DNA of 64,000 bases from positions 38,152,027 through 38,216,026 of the forward strand of contig CM035233.1 in the NCBI GenBank assembly GCA_020226215.1, given 5' to 3'. This document shows positions 51,307-63,030 of this stretch, one piece after another. Source of the stretch: Sindora glabra. Lineage: Eukaryota; Streptophyta; Magnoliopsida; Fabales; Fabaceae. The position numbers and the translations under genes were made by a program. Under the pieces are notes generated by a model. It was not told the DNA's origin. It made no database searches and worked only from the letters and a program-made list of their open reading frames with translations. Each line of letters begins with the position of its first letter. Position 1 is the stretch's first letter.

Positions 51307-51731
51307 TAGGGATGGCTAAAATTTGAGATTCAAATTTTACTATGTGAATTTTGCCTTGCAGGGCACTTATTTGATATAAATTTTTGCCCTGTGAGGCAAG
51401 GCATGAAGTAAGTTTTTAACCTAAAGTAATTATGTGAGGCAAATAAATATTACCTCGTGATGCTTTAACTTACCCTGAAATAATAAATTATTTTTTTATT
51501 TTTATATTATACTAAAAAATATATATTATTATTAATTTCATAATTAAAAATATTTATATTATTTTCTTTTAATTAATATTTATTTTATAAATTTTAATTT
51601 TTTCAATTTTTTTGGATTATCTACGAATCACCGGTGCCCTGCGAATCATAAGGATAGGGGAGATCCCTGCAGTTGTAAGGCGGGGCAATATATCGTCAAT
51701 CTATCATTGCCTCGCCCCATTACTATCTCTA
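51307..51731. mobile_element. hAT-like MITE in the copia 3' LTR
   Basis: 425 bp, beginning tagggatggctaaaatttg; the reversed right end is tagagatagtaatggggcg, a partial match to the TAGGGRTGGCAA ends of plant hAT MITEs. The flanks ggtcagaa and gatcgaaa agree at 5 of 8 positions. The interior is GC-richer than its surroundings (gccttgcagggca, gtgaggcaaggc). The 5' LTR lacks it. Confidence 0.7.
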
Positions 51732-51789
51732 GATCGAAAAGTAATAAAGTGATTCAATAGGTTATATATTTACCTCATTATTATATATA

Positions 51790-52625
51790 GGGCTTGTTTG
51801 ATAATCAACTGATAGTTGTAGCGGTTAGTTAATTTAATTAGTTGTTAACTAATAACTGATTGTACTAGCTAATTTAACCAGCTGACTTAACTAGCCGATT
51901 ATATTAGCTATTTGAATAAAAATATTTAGTAAAATTAGCTATTTATAATTAACTATTTATATATAAAATAACAAATAAGGACATGAATATATTTTATGAG
52001 TTATTGAAATATTCTTTTATTTTTAATATTTTAAATTTTATATATTATTTAACAAATTAATTTTTTATAAATAATATATCATTATAAATTATTATATATT
52101 AAAATTTTCTTTAAAATTAAATTATTATAATTTTTATTATTTATTTTTTAAAAATTAATAATTATAATTAATAATTATAATTAATAATTATAATTATTTA
52201 ATTTTTATGTAAAAATAATATAATTTTTATAAAAATATAAAATTAGAATATAAAATTAATATAATATTTATAGTTATTAATTTATTTAAAATAAATTAAT
52301 ATAATATTTATAGGTATTAATTCTTAAAAAAACCTACAAAACATGAAAGAAAGAGTGTTTAAGGTGAAGCTGGAAGAGATTTGACAAAAAGCTTCCAATT
52401 ATTACATGAAAACGGGAGTAATTTCGTTATTTAAAAATAATAATTGAAAATGCTAAACAAAAACACTACATATTGCAACGTTTTCAAAAATGGCATTTGG
52501 GAAGGGAGCAGTTGTTTTAAACAAATGCCCACCAAATAATTTTTTGAATTAAAAATTGGTCAATCAATTGAAACATAGTCAAATAAGCCAAAAGCCATTT
52601 GAAACACCATTCACCAAACAATGCC
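51790..52625. mobile_element. MITE-like element, family M2, in the copia 3' LTR
   Basis: 836 bp with ends gggcttgtttgataatca and, reversed, ggcattgtttggtgaatg. It contains an aattaataattataattaat tract near 52155-52200. The same family occurs at 16590-17215 and, reversed, at 36390-36700. The 5' LTR has the uninterrupted tatatatattatgttaaaaa. TSD unclear because the target is TA-rich. Confidence 0.75.
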
Positions 52626-52965
52626 ATTTTATATTAAGAATGTGATTTGAGTCTATTTAGACATATTCAATGTAGGACTTCTTGTTGAGTCCATGATGGG
52701 TGAACTCAATTAAGGTTATATATATTATTGAGGTTAGATCCCCTCTCCACATGGATGTTTATGATTGTTCTCCTCATCATAGCATCACAAAGTGTAGAAA
52801 GCATTAAATAGGAAGACCCTGTCCTCCATACAGATATTTATGTGAAAATATTGGAGATCACGAATTGATTCAAGAGGTACGCATTATTGTTAATTTTTAA
52901 TATTTTTATGTTAATAGTTCTAGTCTTGATATATAATCTATAAAATTATAAATTCTCACAAAACT

Positions 52966-53511
52966 AATACCAATTCAATTCAAATATGTTACCACATGAA
53001 AAGCAAAAGAATATTTCAAGTATAATTCATGTCTTGTTTCATATAATAAATAAAGATCAAATATTTTTGTTGTCATTTTTTAGCTTAAAAATTGAAAAGT
53101 TAAATTTCAATATATATGAATAGGTTAAAATTGATAAATAAATAATAGATTTAAAAGTTATTAAACTAACAACAATTCAATTCAATTACCATATAAAAAA
53201 CAAGAAAGAGAATATTTTAGGCATAACTCGTGTCTTGCTTATTTAATAAATAACAATCAATTATTAGTTTTTATCATTTCTAATGTCTTGAAAATTGGAA
53301 AGTTAAATTTTTAACATGTATGAACTGTATAAAATGGATGACTTTATTTATTGAATGAAATTAAAAACATAGAAATGCTCACAAAACTTATTGTGATGAA
53401 TATCTCATTTAATTCAAATTGTTCATTCTTTTCTTTGAACTTGAAAACCAATAAGATCAATACAAAGGAACTATTAACCATAATATTAGACAATAAAATG
53501 TTGGAATCCAT
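52966..53511. repeat. 2-kb tandem array, unit 2, last part
   Basis: Continues the unit broken by copia: ccaattcaattcaaatatgt, then a local re-duplication of the same ~190 bases (53165-53345: caacaattcaattcaattac), then gaaatgctcacaaaacttat (53372) and attagacaataaaatgttgg. Confidence 0.7.
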
Positions 53512-55244
53512 CTTTTCTAAAGTGTCATATATATTTTAAAAGGTAAAGTGAATCATTATAGTTGTTGCTGAGAAAATAGAAAGGTGAATAACTAAAATTT
53601 AAAATTTACTTTAATGATGGCTTCTTATTTATCACATTCCATTCATAAAAGTGTGGTAGATATGTTTCCAAAAGTAGTTATGTTTAACATCCATAACAAT
53701 TCATTTTTTAATTACAATAACTCTATTTGTAAGTGTTAAATTGCACTCATATAAGATCTTTTCCTTTAACTCTAGGAGAAATCTAAGTGTCATATTATAT
53801 TTATGAGAAACTAAAAATACAAGGATAGCAACCATGTAATTTTATACATGCATTGAACAAACATTTTTAAAATGATGAAAATACCCAATAGGGAAAATCA
53901 ATAATATAATTACAAGTTGGATTGCTCATAAATTTAAGCCATAAGGGCTCCACAATATTCTTATTTTTTGGCAAAATTTAATATTAAACCAAATATTTTT
54001 ACTTTATCAAATTGCTCACCAAATAGATGTTAGTTGGAATTTGTCAATTATGAACAAAATTGAAAAGTGATCATAGAAAATTAATAATTGTAAGTATTAA
54101 ATGCAATTGACTTGAAGTTAAAAATAATTCATATTTCTTTATTATAAAAGAATGCATGCTATTGGAATTGCTAAAAAAAGATGATGCCAAGTTATATTCG
54201 TAATCTTTTAAATTGAATTGATTGTTGAACCAAACCGCATTATGATATTGTGAATGTTGGACCATCTTCGTTGGAAAATTCAATACCAAGATCATCATTA
54301 TCAAATTATTTATTGTTTCAAGTTGTGTTACAGAAATTACAGTAAATTGGTTTGGTTCACTTATTCATTAGCCAGTTTGAATTATTTTACATCAATTCAC
54401 ATAAATTTTCAATTCAAATTATCTGAACCAAACTCATTCATTTGTTTAGCTAATTGGTTTAATCCAATTATAAAAAGGTAAAATTATCATTCTACTTCCC
54501 ATAATGTTATTTAATTTTTTTTATTGAAATCCTTATAATTTAAATATTTTCATTTGGATAATTATCTTTCTTATTCATTTTTAATCGGGCAATTCCTATT
54601 ATTTTTCAAATTTTGTTAGCAATTGGACCTATGAGAAAATTATCTATTAGCAATTAAGTGGTTTATGGAATGAGAAATAAATGACCTACCCTTTCTCTTT
54701 TAAAAATAAAGTAATTTCATAAAATATCTTCATTTTCTTTAAATTATTTTCCACTTAAATAAAAATAAAAATAAAAATTACATAGAATTTTGACATCATC
54801 AATTATTAACACACAACAATAGAGTATTAATTGTTCATGTATACTGGTTGTTAACAAATTTTAGCAAGAAAAATGATACGAGATATCCAATTTGGAACGA
54901 AAATAAGTATAGGGATTCAATTAAAAACTTTTATATTATAAGGATATAATTAGAAATTAAGTGAAATTATATGAAATAACAAATTTAACCTCGTAAAAAT
55001 TAAGAACACATCAAACTATTTAAGCATGCAATAGTACTTATAGTTTGGTCAACCACTTGAAATCATTATTGATGAAATTCAAATTTAAAAGTGTTTGATC
55101 TAACATCAATTCAATTCGACAAGCCTTACTATGTTAAACTTAAGAGAATACTTCAAATGTGACTTGTGTCTCATTTCACTGAATAAATAAAGATTAATTA
55201 CTTTTTTATGATTTTTAATATCTTAAAAATTGAGAGTTAGAGTC

Positions 55245-55307
<63 letters not shown>

Positions 55308-55518
55308 CATAAAAAATTGATAAATAAATAATAAATTTGATAATTTATTTTTATTTATTGACTAAAATTAAAAATATAATAATGCTCACAAAACTTGATG
55401 TCATGAACATCTCATTCAATTCAAATTGTTCATTCTTCCCTTTAAATGTGAAAAGCAACAAGATTAATACAAAGTAACTATTAATCATAATATTGGACAT
55501 CAAAATAGTAAAAATTAA
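53512..55518. repeat. 2-kb tandem array, unit 3
   Basis: Complete and about 2.0 kb, with the same landmark order as unit 1: tctaaagtgtcatatatatt, ataacaattcatttttta (53690), gatgatgccaagttatattc (54181), cacataaattttcaattcaa (54400), tttatggaatgagaaata (54662), tttaagcatgcaatagtac (55019), gaaaatgctcacaaaacttg-like (55381). It has no long open frame. Confidence 0.75.
55248..55305. repeat. (TA)n microsatellite in array unit 3
   Basis: About 57 bases of TA at a different unit position from the microsatellite in unit 1, so the two expansions are independent. Confidence 0.95.
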
Positions 55519-55965
55519 TTTTTCTAAAGTGCGAAATACATTTTAGAAGATAAAGTGAATAATCACAATTGTTAATAAGAAAATCAAAGGGTGGATAATT
55601 ATAGATTTAAAAAATTTTTATGATTAGTTATTTATTAAATACTCTCTAAAGTGTATCATGCACATTAGAAAAGATAAATTTAAAATGGTGGCAAGAAAAT
55701 ACATCTTCATCCCTAGAAAAGCGATAGATATATTTTTTAGGGTACTTATGTTTACCATCCACAACTATTCATTTTTGCAATTCCCATAAATCTATTCAAA
55801 AGTGCTAAATTCTACTTACATAAGATCTTTTCCTACAACTTTAGGAGAAGTCTAAGTGCCAAATTTTATGATGCAAAAGTTAAAATGCAAAAATTGTAGC
55901 CTTGTGCTTTCATGCTTGCATTAGACACACAAAAATTGTCAAAATAATTAAAATATGTTATTATT
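55519..55965. repeat. 2-kb tandem array, unit 4 (partial)
   Basis: Starts with tctaaagtgcgaaatacatt, passes aaatggtggcaagaaaatac and caactattcatttttgcaat, and stops near ttgcattagacacacaaaaat at about 55965, beyond which similarity to units 1 and 3 is lost. Confidence 0.7.
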
Positions 55966-56283
55966 GAAGTACATTTTGGTCCAATTATGTATATTAAACT
56001 AACATTTTTATTGGTTTTTTATGTGTTAGAACATTTTAATTTATAATAATTATTTCTTAAACATATACATTATTGTATAATATGACAAAAAATAAAAGAT
56101 AAAATGATTTTGTATAAACTTCCATTTTATACAGTAATAGACCAAATACAATATAGTACATTATGTTATGCTATAATATTCAATGGTACTTATACTATGT
56201 TAGACGACATGTTAACAAAGCTTATTCCCTATTACAGAAATGCAATTACATGTTGATTTACAAACCAACATGTATTTAAGTGG
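55966..56283. other. Spacer between array and CACTA element
   Basis: AT-rich, unrecognised sequence. It contains a short inverted pair acatgttgatt...aaccaacatgt near 56250-56275 close to the CACTA end. Confidence 0.35.
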
Positions 56284-56319
56284 ACACTAGTTTTAGAACT
56301 AGGATGGAAAAAAAGTAAC

Positions 56320-56615
56320 TACATCAATTTGTCCAACCAAAAGATTGATATAATTTCTTTTATATAAGGTGATGATTTTCATACCATACATCAACTTTTT
56401 TAAATAACTGACATGTAATATTATATCTACAATGTTATTTTTGTAAAAAAAATTGACATGTAAAATTATAACAACATCGATTTGTTTAGCCAAAAGACCA
56501 ATTTCATTCCTTGTATAATTTTTTTTATTTTCCCACTACATGTTAATTTTTTAAATAACCATCATGTAATATTGTATCTACAACATCAAGTTGTAGTAAA
56601 AAATTGCATGTAATG
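56320..56615. repeat. Subterminal repeat pair, ~145-165-bp unit
   Basis: The series acatcaatttgtccaacca, aaaagattgatataattt, catcaacttttttaaataac, gacatgtaatattatatcta recurs as acatcgatttgtttagcca, aaaagaccaatttcattc, catgttaattttttaaataa, catcatgtaatattgtatct. Repeats near the ends are a hallmark of CACTA elements, where the element-coded binding protein attaches. Confidence 0.6.
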
Positions 56616-57539
56616 TTGGCCTCCAACGATTGTATTCATTGTATACATAACCTTTGTACCCTTATATATCATTTACACAAACTTGCTACTACATTATTCC
56701 TAGAACACTACATTAGTCCTAGAACATCCCAATTGAACCATAAATCTACATCTTCAATTACCTATCACCATCTTTATTTCAAGAATTTCATACATCTAAT
56801 TAGATGAACAAAATATTCAAGACATTAGACTTATAAATATTATATACATGTAGTAAAAATATAAAAATAATACCTCTCAAGGCTAAAGAAGAAAATTACA
56901 AATTTGAATTTTGACTTAGGAGCAAATAGAACATTATGAAACCCATGCATCAAAACAATACATAAGCACGACACAGTTTGATAGGTCCATCAATTACAAA
57001 GTATTGGTTTTTTTATTAATAATTGAAGAACTTTCTTGCCTATCTGATGTGATTCATCTTTGAAACATTATATTTTGCTAGCTAAGTCTTATGAACAATC
57101 AATAAGTGATAGATTAAATGAGTTAGGCACACCATTTTCACTAGTTAGCTAAAGATGGAAAAAGAAATTTGAAGAATCATATTATAATTTGTAAAAATTA
57201 GGTTATTATAATAGTTAAAAAAATATAAACAATTCTAAAAATAAAAGGTAATAATTAAGTAGTCGTCTATATATAATTTTTAAAATAAAAACATAATTAC
57301 TTTTAATTTATCCTAATATTTTTCAAAGGATCTTCAACTCATATTTCTCAACCATGATCATCTTACACATAAAACTCCTCTAAATTATTTTCATTATTCA
57401 CCAAAAGTAATTCTAATGAGAAAAGAGATGTGTCATCAATATCATTACGTATGTCTTTTTCCTTCCTATCATTGACAATTTATCTCTTCCTTTAAAGCAC
57501 TACAGACTATTTCTTATTAGCAAAGTTTATGACATTAAA

Positions 57540-57840
57540 AACTTTTTTTTTTAGGCTTGGGATGCCCTTATAAATGATTTCCTTTATAACCTTCCCAAGT
57601 AAGATTCATTAATGTAAATCCTAGCTCTCAACTTAAATGTCATTAATATTCTCAATCCATTTACATCAAAATACATATATCATGAATTTGATGTAACTAA
57701 GTTCCCATATGTTTTCAACGATGTTATAATATGATATATTTGTGTAAACAAGATTTCCATCTTTAGAATTAGAAACATGCATTGCTTAAGCCATCAAAGT
57801 AACTCTACTATTTTGTATAGTACTCCTATCATCTTGGCTC
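57540..57840 (-). pseudogene. CACTA TNP2 transposase, C-terminal part
   Basis: Minus-strand reading gives NSKDGNLVYTNISYYNIVEN, then IWELSYIKFMIYVF, a stop, CKWIEN, corresponding to the (A/S)KD..P.Y..V.YYG...I.EL.Y....VVLFKCKWVD segment of plant TNP2 proteins. ESYLGRL-like and GIPSL pieces follow with further stops. It is separated from the rest of TNP2 by the LTR at 57900-60464. Confidence 0.75.
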
Positions 57841-58525
57841 TTTGTGTAAAAAAATTTTATTAGTGTTATATCTATGATAAGATAAGACTTTTATGAAACT
57901 GATATGACCCAACTCAGGTCATGACTGAAGTGAAACTTATTACTTGATTTCCATCAATCTAAGTTATTTTTTAGGCTAATATCTTAGAATATAATAAGGA
58001 ATTTGGAAAAAGTTTTCATACATTTAAGAAGAACATATATAAAAATTCCTATATAGTAACTTTGTGCTTTAATTACAAAAGAAGTATGGTGACATTTATC
58101 CCAAAACATTTAGGACAAAGCTAGCTTAACCAACCATAAATCTAAACAAATATCATTTTACATTTTTTTACTTCATACAATTAGGGCTAACTTCTTATAT
58201 CAAATAAGTCATATGCTACCCAAACATACCTTAAATTCTTTACCAGATCTAATGTGAGATGGTGGAGAAAGCTCAATAAGGAGATTTGTAAAAGAAAACA
58301 TATAAAAGGTAAGCTAAACTAAGTGAGTAAACACTTAAAGATAGATAAAATTTAAAAGGAAAGAAGGAGCTTATCAATTAAGTTTACCTTTTTAGTTTTT
58401 TAAGCTCTTAAACTTCATATGTCACAATTTAATTCTTAATAACACAATAAATAATAGAAGTAATACAATTATATGCACTCCTTAGAGCCACACATCATAT
58501 ATCACACATATAATTATGTGCACAT

Positions 58526-58526
<1 letters not shown>

Positions 58527-58562
<36 letters not shown>
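58527..58562. repeat. (CA)n microsatellite
   Basis: About 36 bases of CA dinucleotide within the LTR-like block. Confidence 0.95.
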
Positions 58563-58565
<3 letters not shown>

Positions 58566-58900
58566 TTCCTATGATGTACCATACACAATACATAATAACC
58601 ATTCAAAGGTGAATAAATTTCATCCATTTCTTAATCAATCACTAGGTTTAGATTTCTTATAATATAACTCAAGAATAATGAAGAAAATCACATATAGGCT
58701 TCTAGCACTCTTTCATGCCTCACGGCTTTTTGACAAATTGGCCATTCAATAAGGATAGGTTGGCACGAGCATTCACCTTACACCATTCTCATATATCATT
58801 TCATTTCATTTCACATTTCAATGTATGCATAATTATATTCACAACTTCTCTTATGTCTATTTGCATGGCTACACATATCCACTAATACTATTAGTAATGT

Positions 58901-58902
58901 AC

Positions 58903-58963
<61 letters not shown>
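58901..58963. repeat. (CATA)n/(TA)n compound microsatellite
   Basis: A short acat tetranucleotide run passes into about 49 bases of TA. Confidence 0.95.
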
Positions 58964-58964
<1 letters not shown>

Positions 58965-60464
58965 CAACTTATTATTCAATGTAACATAAGCAATACAATA
59001 TCACCGTACCTATCAACATGGCCACACATATTATTAACAATATTTCAATAAGATTTTCAATTCGATTTACACATTACAACTTTGCTATATCTCTTTACAT
59101 TGCTATTTATCTCTCATCTATGTTTGTTTATCATATATTAATTTACTCTAACCTTAGGAAGCTATAAGATATAATTAAATTACTCATATGACATGATACT
59201 TTAGCTTGAACTGGCCATTGTCAACTATATACTCAACTATGAAGGCCCAAACAACAATTCTACTGCCCTATAATCAACTATATAGCTAACTACTAAAGTT
59301 CAAAAACTAACTCTAATACTCATAATCGACTATATAATCAACTATCAATATCTAAAGTGTAGCTTGAAGGCTTATAATCAATGAGGACCTAGTTTATATA
59401 GATTTTTAACTCAAAATACTATTCATCTATCATAATTTCAATCCAAACTCACTTATTGCTTCAACAATCCACACTAAATCACTAACACACTTTTATAATA
59501 CTTTAATAGTGCTATTTCTCACATTGCAATTAGAATACACTTCATGAATCACTATTTTTCATATGTAATCATCTAAAACCTAAAAACTCAACTACAACTA
59601 ATCAAAATTAATTTAAACTTGTAAATCGAGATAGATTGTTAACCCACCTATTTTAAGGAAGATTTTAGAAAGCCGAATTTGCTATTCCTTGGTCCCAATT
59701 AACATAGGTTGCAAAGATTTCTTATTAGGGCCCATTTCTCCCTTATTGAGCTAAATGCTCAAATCTTCTTAAATTTAAAAAAACTATGAAGATTCTAGTT
59801 ACCAAGAAAGCCTTATCACATTTGTGTAAAGAATTTAACAAGATATTACTCCTAGTTTTGCTTGATTAATGCAAATCTTGAAGAAAAACAAGAATGGAAT
59901 GAGAAAGTTTGAATCAAAGGAAGAAGTCAAATGATGGTAAATAAGGAATAATGCCTTAATGGGTTGAAATTTATATTTATAAGGATAAGAGCAATTTGGA
60001 AGTAAAATAAATTATATCATATACTTACCAACTACTTTTCTTGAACTACAATCGATTATCCTAATCTAGAGTGCAACTTGAATAGAAGTAGCTAACTATC
60101 ACTTTGCTTTTTCACATTTAATTGCTACATAAGCCTTTTTTACTCTCAACTGTTCATTCTTATTCACTTCTAAGCAATTTTAACCTCTCACTAAAATACT
60201 TTACCTATAATTTTTATTCAAGGTTCATTTAATAAATAAGTTTTTCTTTTCCTCATCTATGTCACTCCAAATTTTGTCTTAAATTTTATTCAATTAATAT
60301 TATACTTCCATCCAATTTTCTCATTTATAAATTCTCATCACAATTTACCTATTCATGAAAATTCTTTGTTCATTATATTCATTTTACCAAATTAATTTGT
60401 TATTTCCCTCTTTCCAAAACATAACAAAAATTTAAAATTTTAAAATTCTGAAAAGGATGTGACA

Positions 60465-60885
60465 AAAATGCTTGTGGGCTAACCATTTTATAGTGTCAAA
60501 AATATCATTTGGTGTTTATGCCAACTAAAAACAAATATTGTTTGAGAACTAAGTGACGAATGAATGATTCTGTTTAGCTTATATCCACTAATCATTCCTT
60601 CAGCAATTTAAATGTCTTATAGGGGTCATATACTCATCTAAGTAAAACTCAACTTCTTTATTATTATGCAAAATGTAAAGATGTGTGTGCATGTACATAT
60701 ATGTCATAATTGATGCTTACCACTTGGATCCCCAATATACTTTTAACTACAATTTTTCACTCATATCAAAGCTTAAGAAGTTTAATAGCTTTTGTATTTA
60801 AGAAATATTAAATGTAAAACTCTACAACCTATTTAACTATGTAGCCTTCAACAATAAATCCTTTGATATGATGTTAATTCCTCAA
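60465..60885. other. CACTA interior between inserted elements
   Basis: Minus-strand readings in mixed frames hint at the TNP2 region that normally lies between DUF4218 and the C-terminus, but the match is too weak to call. Otherwise non-coding. Confidence 0.3.
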
Positions 60886-61489
60886 TAAGGTAGCAATTTT
60901 TTATACGATATGGGTTACACAGATTTGGATAAAGCATGATTGGATTCGAATTATAAATGGGTTGACTTGTTTAACATGAATAAAATTCATGTTAAATTTG
61001 AGTCAACTCAACATGACTAACTCATGTAACTCATAAAAATATATATAATTGTATATATACACTATATGACTATGTATGATTTATATTATATAATAGATGT
61101 TATTTAATAAAAAATATATACTATCAATGTGAAATAAAAAATTTAATAATATTATTATTTGATAAATAAATGACAAATACTTAAATGTGATAAAAGATTA
61201 AATTCATATTTTAATAAAATGATAATAAAATTTTGATAAAGTATTTAAAGAAAGATAAAAAATACTTTTAATGAAATATAATAAACAATTAGCTTTGCTA
61301 AATAAGTTTAGAATGTAAATTTTGTTAATTGAAGTTATTAAATAGGTTAAACAGATTGACCCATCTTAACATAATTAATAAACAAGTTTGCTCAATATAA
61401 CACAATTATTGTTCAAGTCAAGTTAGAGTTAAGGTTATTTCGATTATTACAAGTCTTTAAAACAACATAAACCCAAATTGTCACCCTTA
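60886..61489. mobile_element. hAT MITE with 8-bp target duplication
   Basis: 604 bp. Left end taaggtagcaattttttata; reversed right end taagggtgacaatttgggtt, the TARGGGTGRCAAT type of plant hAT MITEs. It is flanked by ttcctcaa (60878-60885) and ttcctcac (61490-61497), 7 of 8 identical. The interior has the typical gggttgacttgtttaacatg and gattgacccatcttaaca text. It interrupts the TNP2 relic. Confidence 0.82.
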
Positions 61490-61559
61490 TTCCTCACATA
61501 TCACTCAAACATGTGCATCTAACTCAAATTAAATAGTCCATAGAATTTTATCTCTCTCA

Positions 61560-63030
61560 CTAAATGAACAAAAAGATGTACCATAAACTCAGAAGAAATG
61601 TAGAATATACATCTCAAGTTAATGCAATACGACAAAATTTTCATTTGCAAGTCATCCAATTTCTAAGAGTCAATGATCTTACTATATCTCAAATTGAAGA
61701 TAACAAAAGTTTAGCAATAGCATGTCTCACACGTTTAGGCAAAATTGATTCAATAGCCACTGATAACAATTGTTCCATTAAAGCATGACAATTATGAAAC
61801 TTCAAACCAACTAATTTTAAATCTTTCATTGAAACAAGACCTTTGATATTTAATGAATAGCCTTAGGATACCTTAACACCATACAGACACTTACAAAAGC
61901 TTGTTTTCTCTTTTCTAAATAAAGTGTGATAAATTAGAGTTAAATATATACATAGACACCTTTTCTCTGATGTTAGTTCCTTTCATATAGTCATTTTAAT
62001 CAAGTTTAGTCTAGCTTTGACTTCATCCTTAGCCTTACCTCTTATGTTCAAAATCATTTCAATGAGGCTATCATGGACATTTTTCTCCACGTGTATCGTA
62101 TCAATATTATGCCTCACAAATAATTTTCACCAATATGAAAGTTCAAAGAATATAGACCTCTTTTTCCATTAAGTTTTATTGTCTGAATATGTATAAGGCT
62201 TGCTAATAATGACATTATGATTTTTCACCTATTCATAAACTTGCTTCCTAGTTAAAGGGCATTGGAACCAATGCATCCTTTAGTGACCTATTGAAAGCCT
62301 TTCTTTACCTATAAAAATGGTGGTATTGAGATAAAAAAATTTCAGTGAATGAGATACACTTTCTTCTTTCCACACTTGAGTTAAGAAGAACATGTACTAT
62401 TCTTGCAAATAAAGCATGATCTATGTCCTTTAATGTTATATTTAGAAAGGTTTTCATAAGTTAAGGAGTTATTTATTGTGAAAAAAAGCATGCATGACAT
62501 TCAACTTCAAAGATTTATGACAATATGCTTTAAATATTGATACAACTTCATCCCACATCATCCTCAAGTCCTTAATAAGTGGTACTTAAAAAAATCTATG
62601 TCATTTCATGATTGTTTGGAGCCCAAAATCAATAATGACAAAATTATATACTTGCACTTCATATATAACTAAGGAGGTAGATTGTAAATTAGCAAAATAA
62701 CAGATCATGTGCTATGTTTGCTATTTGAGTTATTATAAAGGTTCATTCTATCTATACGAAGTGCAAGCCTGAAGTTTTTTGCTTCATTACCAGAATCAAG
62801 TAAAAATGAATTAACCATTCTCTATTGAGGAGAATTAGCCAAATGACAAAGTTTGCCATAAAAAATCCTCTACTCCCTGTGCCATGTTAAATTCTTGGCA
62901 TTTGCTATGATAACAAACATATATTTAAACCTTAGAATTATTGAAAAATACCACAACCACTTAATCAAAGCGTTTTTATTAATGATTTCATCATATTTCT
63001 TTCATTTGTAACATAATGCTCCTCATTTTG
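61560..63030 (-). pseudogene. CACTA TNP2 transposase, N-terminal and central parts
   Basis: Minus-strand reading, from 63030 down: a start of the domain with LTWHRE-like text, QWRMVNSF-like text and SGNEAKNFRLALRIDRMNLY (about 62850-62740), VILLIYNLPP, MKCKYIILSLLILG (to 62610), RKAFNRSLKDALVPMP (62290), KRSIFFELSYW, LFVRHNIDTIHVEKNVHDSL (62160-62070), MILNIRGKAKDEVKARLNL, and the DUF4218 block MKDLKLVGLKFHNCHALMEQ, LLSVAIESILPKRVRHAIAK (61830-61720). Order and motifs are those of plant En/Spm TNP2. Many stops and frameshifts are present. A 74-codon plus-strand frame at 61564-61788 is an antisense shadow of the DUF4218 block. Family role: transposase for CACTA elements. Confidence 0.9.

Larger units (their letters stand above)
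45056..52960 (+). mobile_element. Ty1/copia LTR retrotransposon, complete but inactive
   Basis: A 7.9-kb element with LTRs at 45056-45523 and 51208-52960, a primer-binding site at 45524, a purine-rich tract before the 3' LTR (agtgagagaa, 51198-51207), and the gag-PR-IN-RT-RH order of copia elements. It is flanked by a perfect 5-bp duplication aaact (45051-45055 and 52961-52965). The interrupted host sequence is a unit of the 2-kb array. The 3' LTR carries two MITEs. Stops, frameshifts and altered catalytic residues make it non-functional. Confidence 0.93.
51208..52960 (+). repeat. 3' LTR of the copia element, with two insertions
   Basis: Starts tgtaagaattttttaattt and ends aattctcaca. It aligns to the 5' LTR in three blocks (51208-51306, 51732-51789, 52626-52960), separated by a hAT-like MITE and an M2-family MITE. 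Without them the LTR is about 490 bp, close to the 468 bp of its partner. Confidence 0.9.
57900..60464. repeat. Gypsy-type LTR (probably solo) inserted in the CACTA element
   Basis: Starts tgatatgacccaactcagg and ends gaaaaggatgtgaca; such complementary ends (TG-TGACCC / GGATGTGACA type) are common in plant gypsy LTRs. Flanking 5-mers gaaac and aaaat agree poorly (3 of 5). The interior shares style and motifs with the LTRs at 1-8202 (aatcgactatataatcaac near 59323, a TATA-like ttatatttataagg near 59973). TNP2 pieces resume on either side. No internal coding region, so a solo LTR or a deletion product. Confidence 0.5.

Noticed and set aside
61564..61788. 74-codon plus-strand frame
   Set aside because: Antisense shadow of the TNP2 DUF4218 region on the minus strand.
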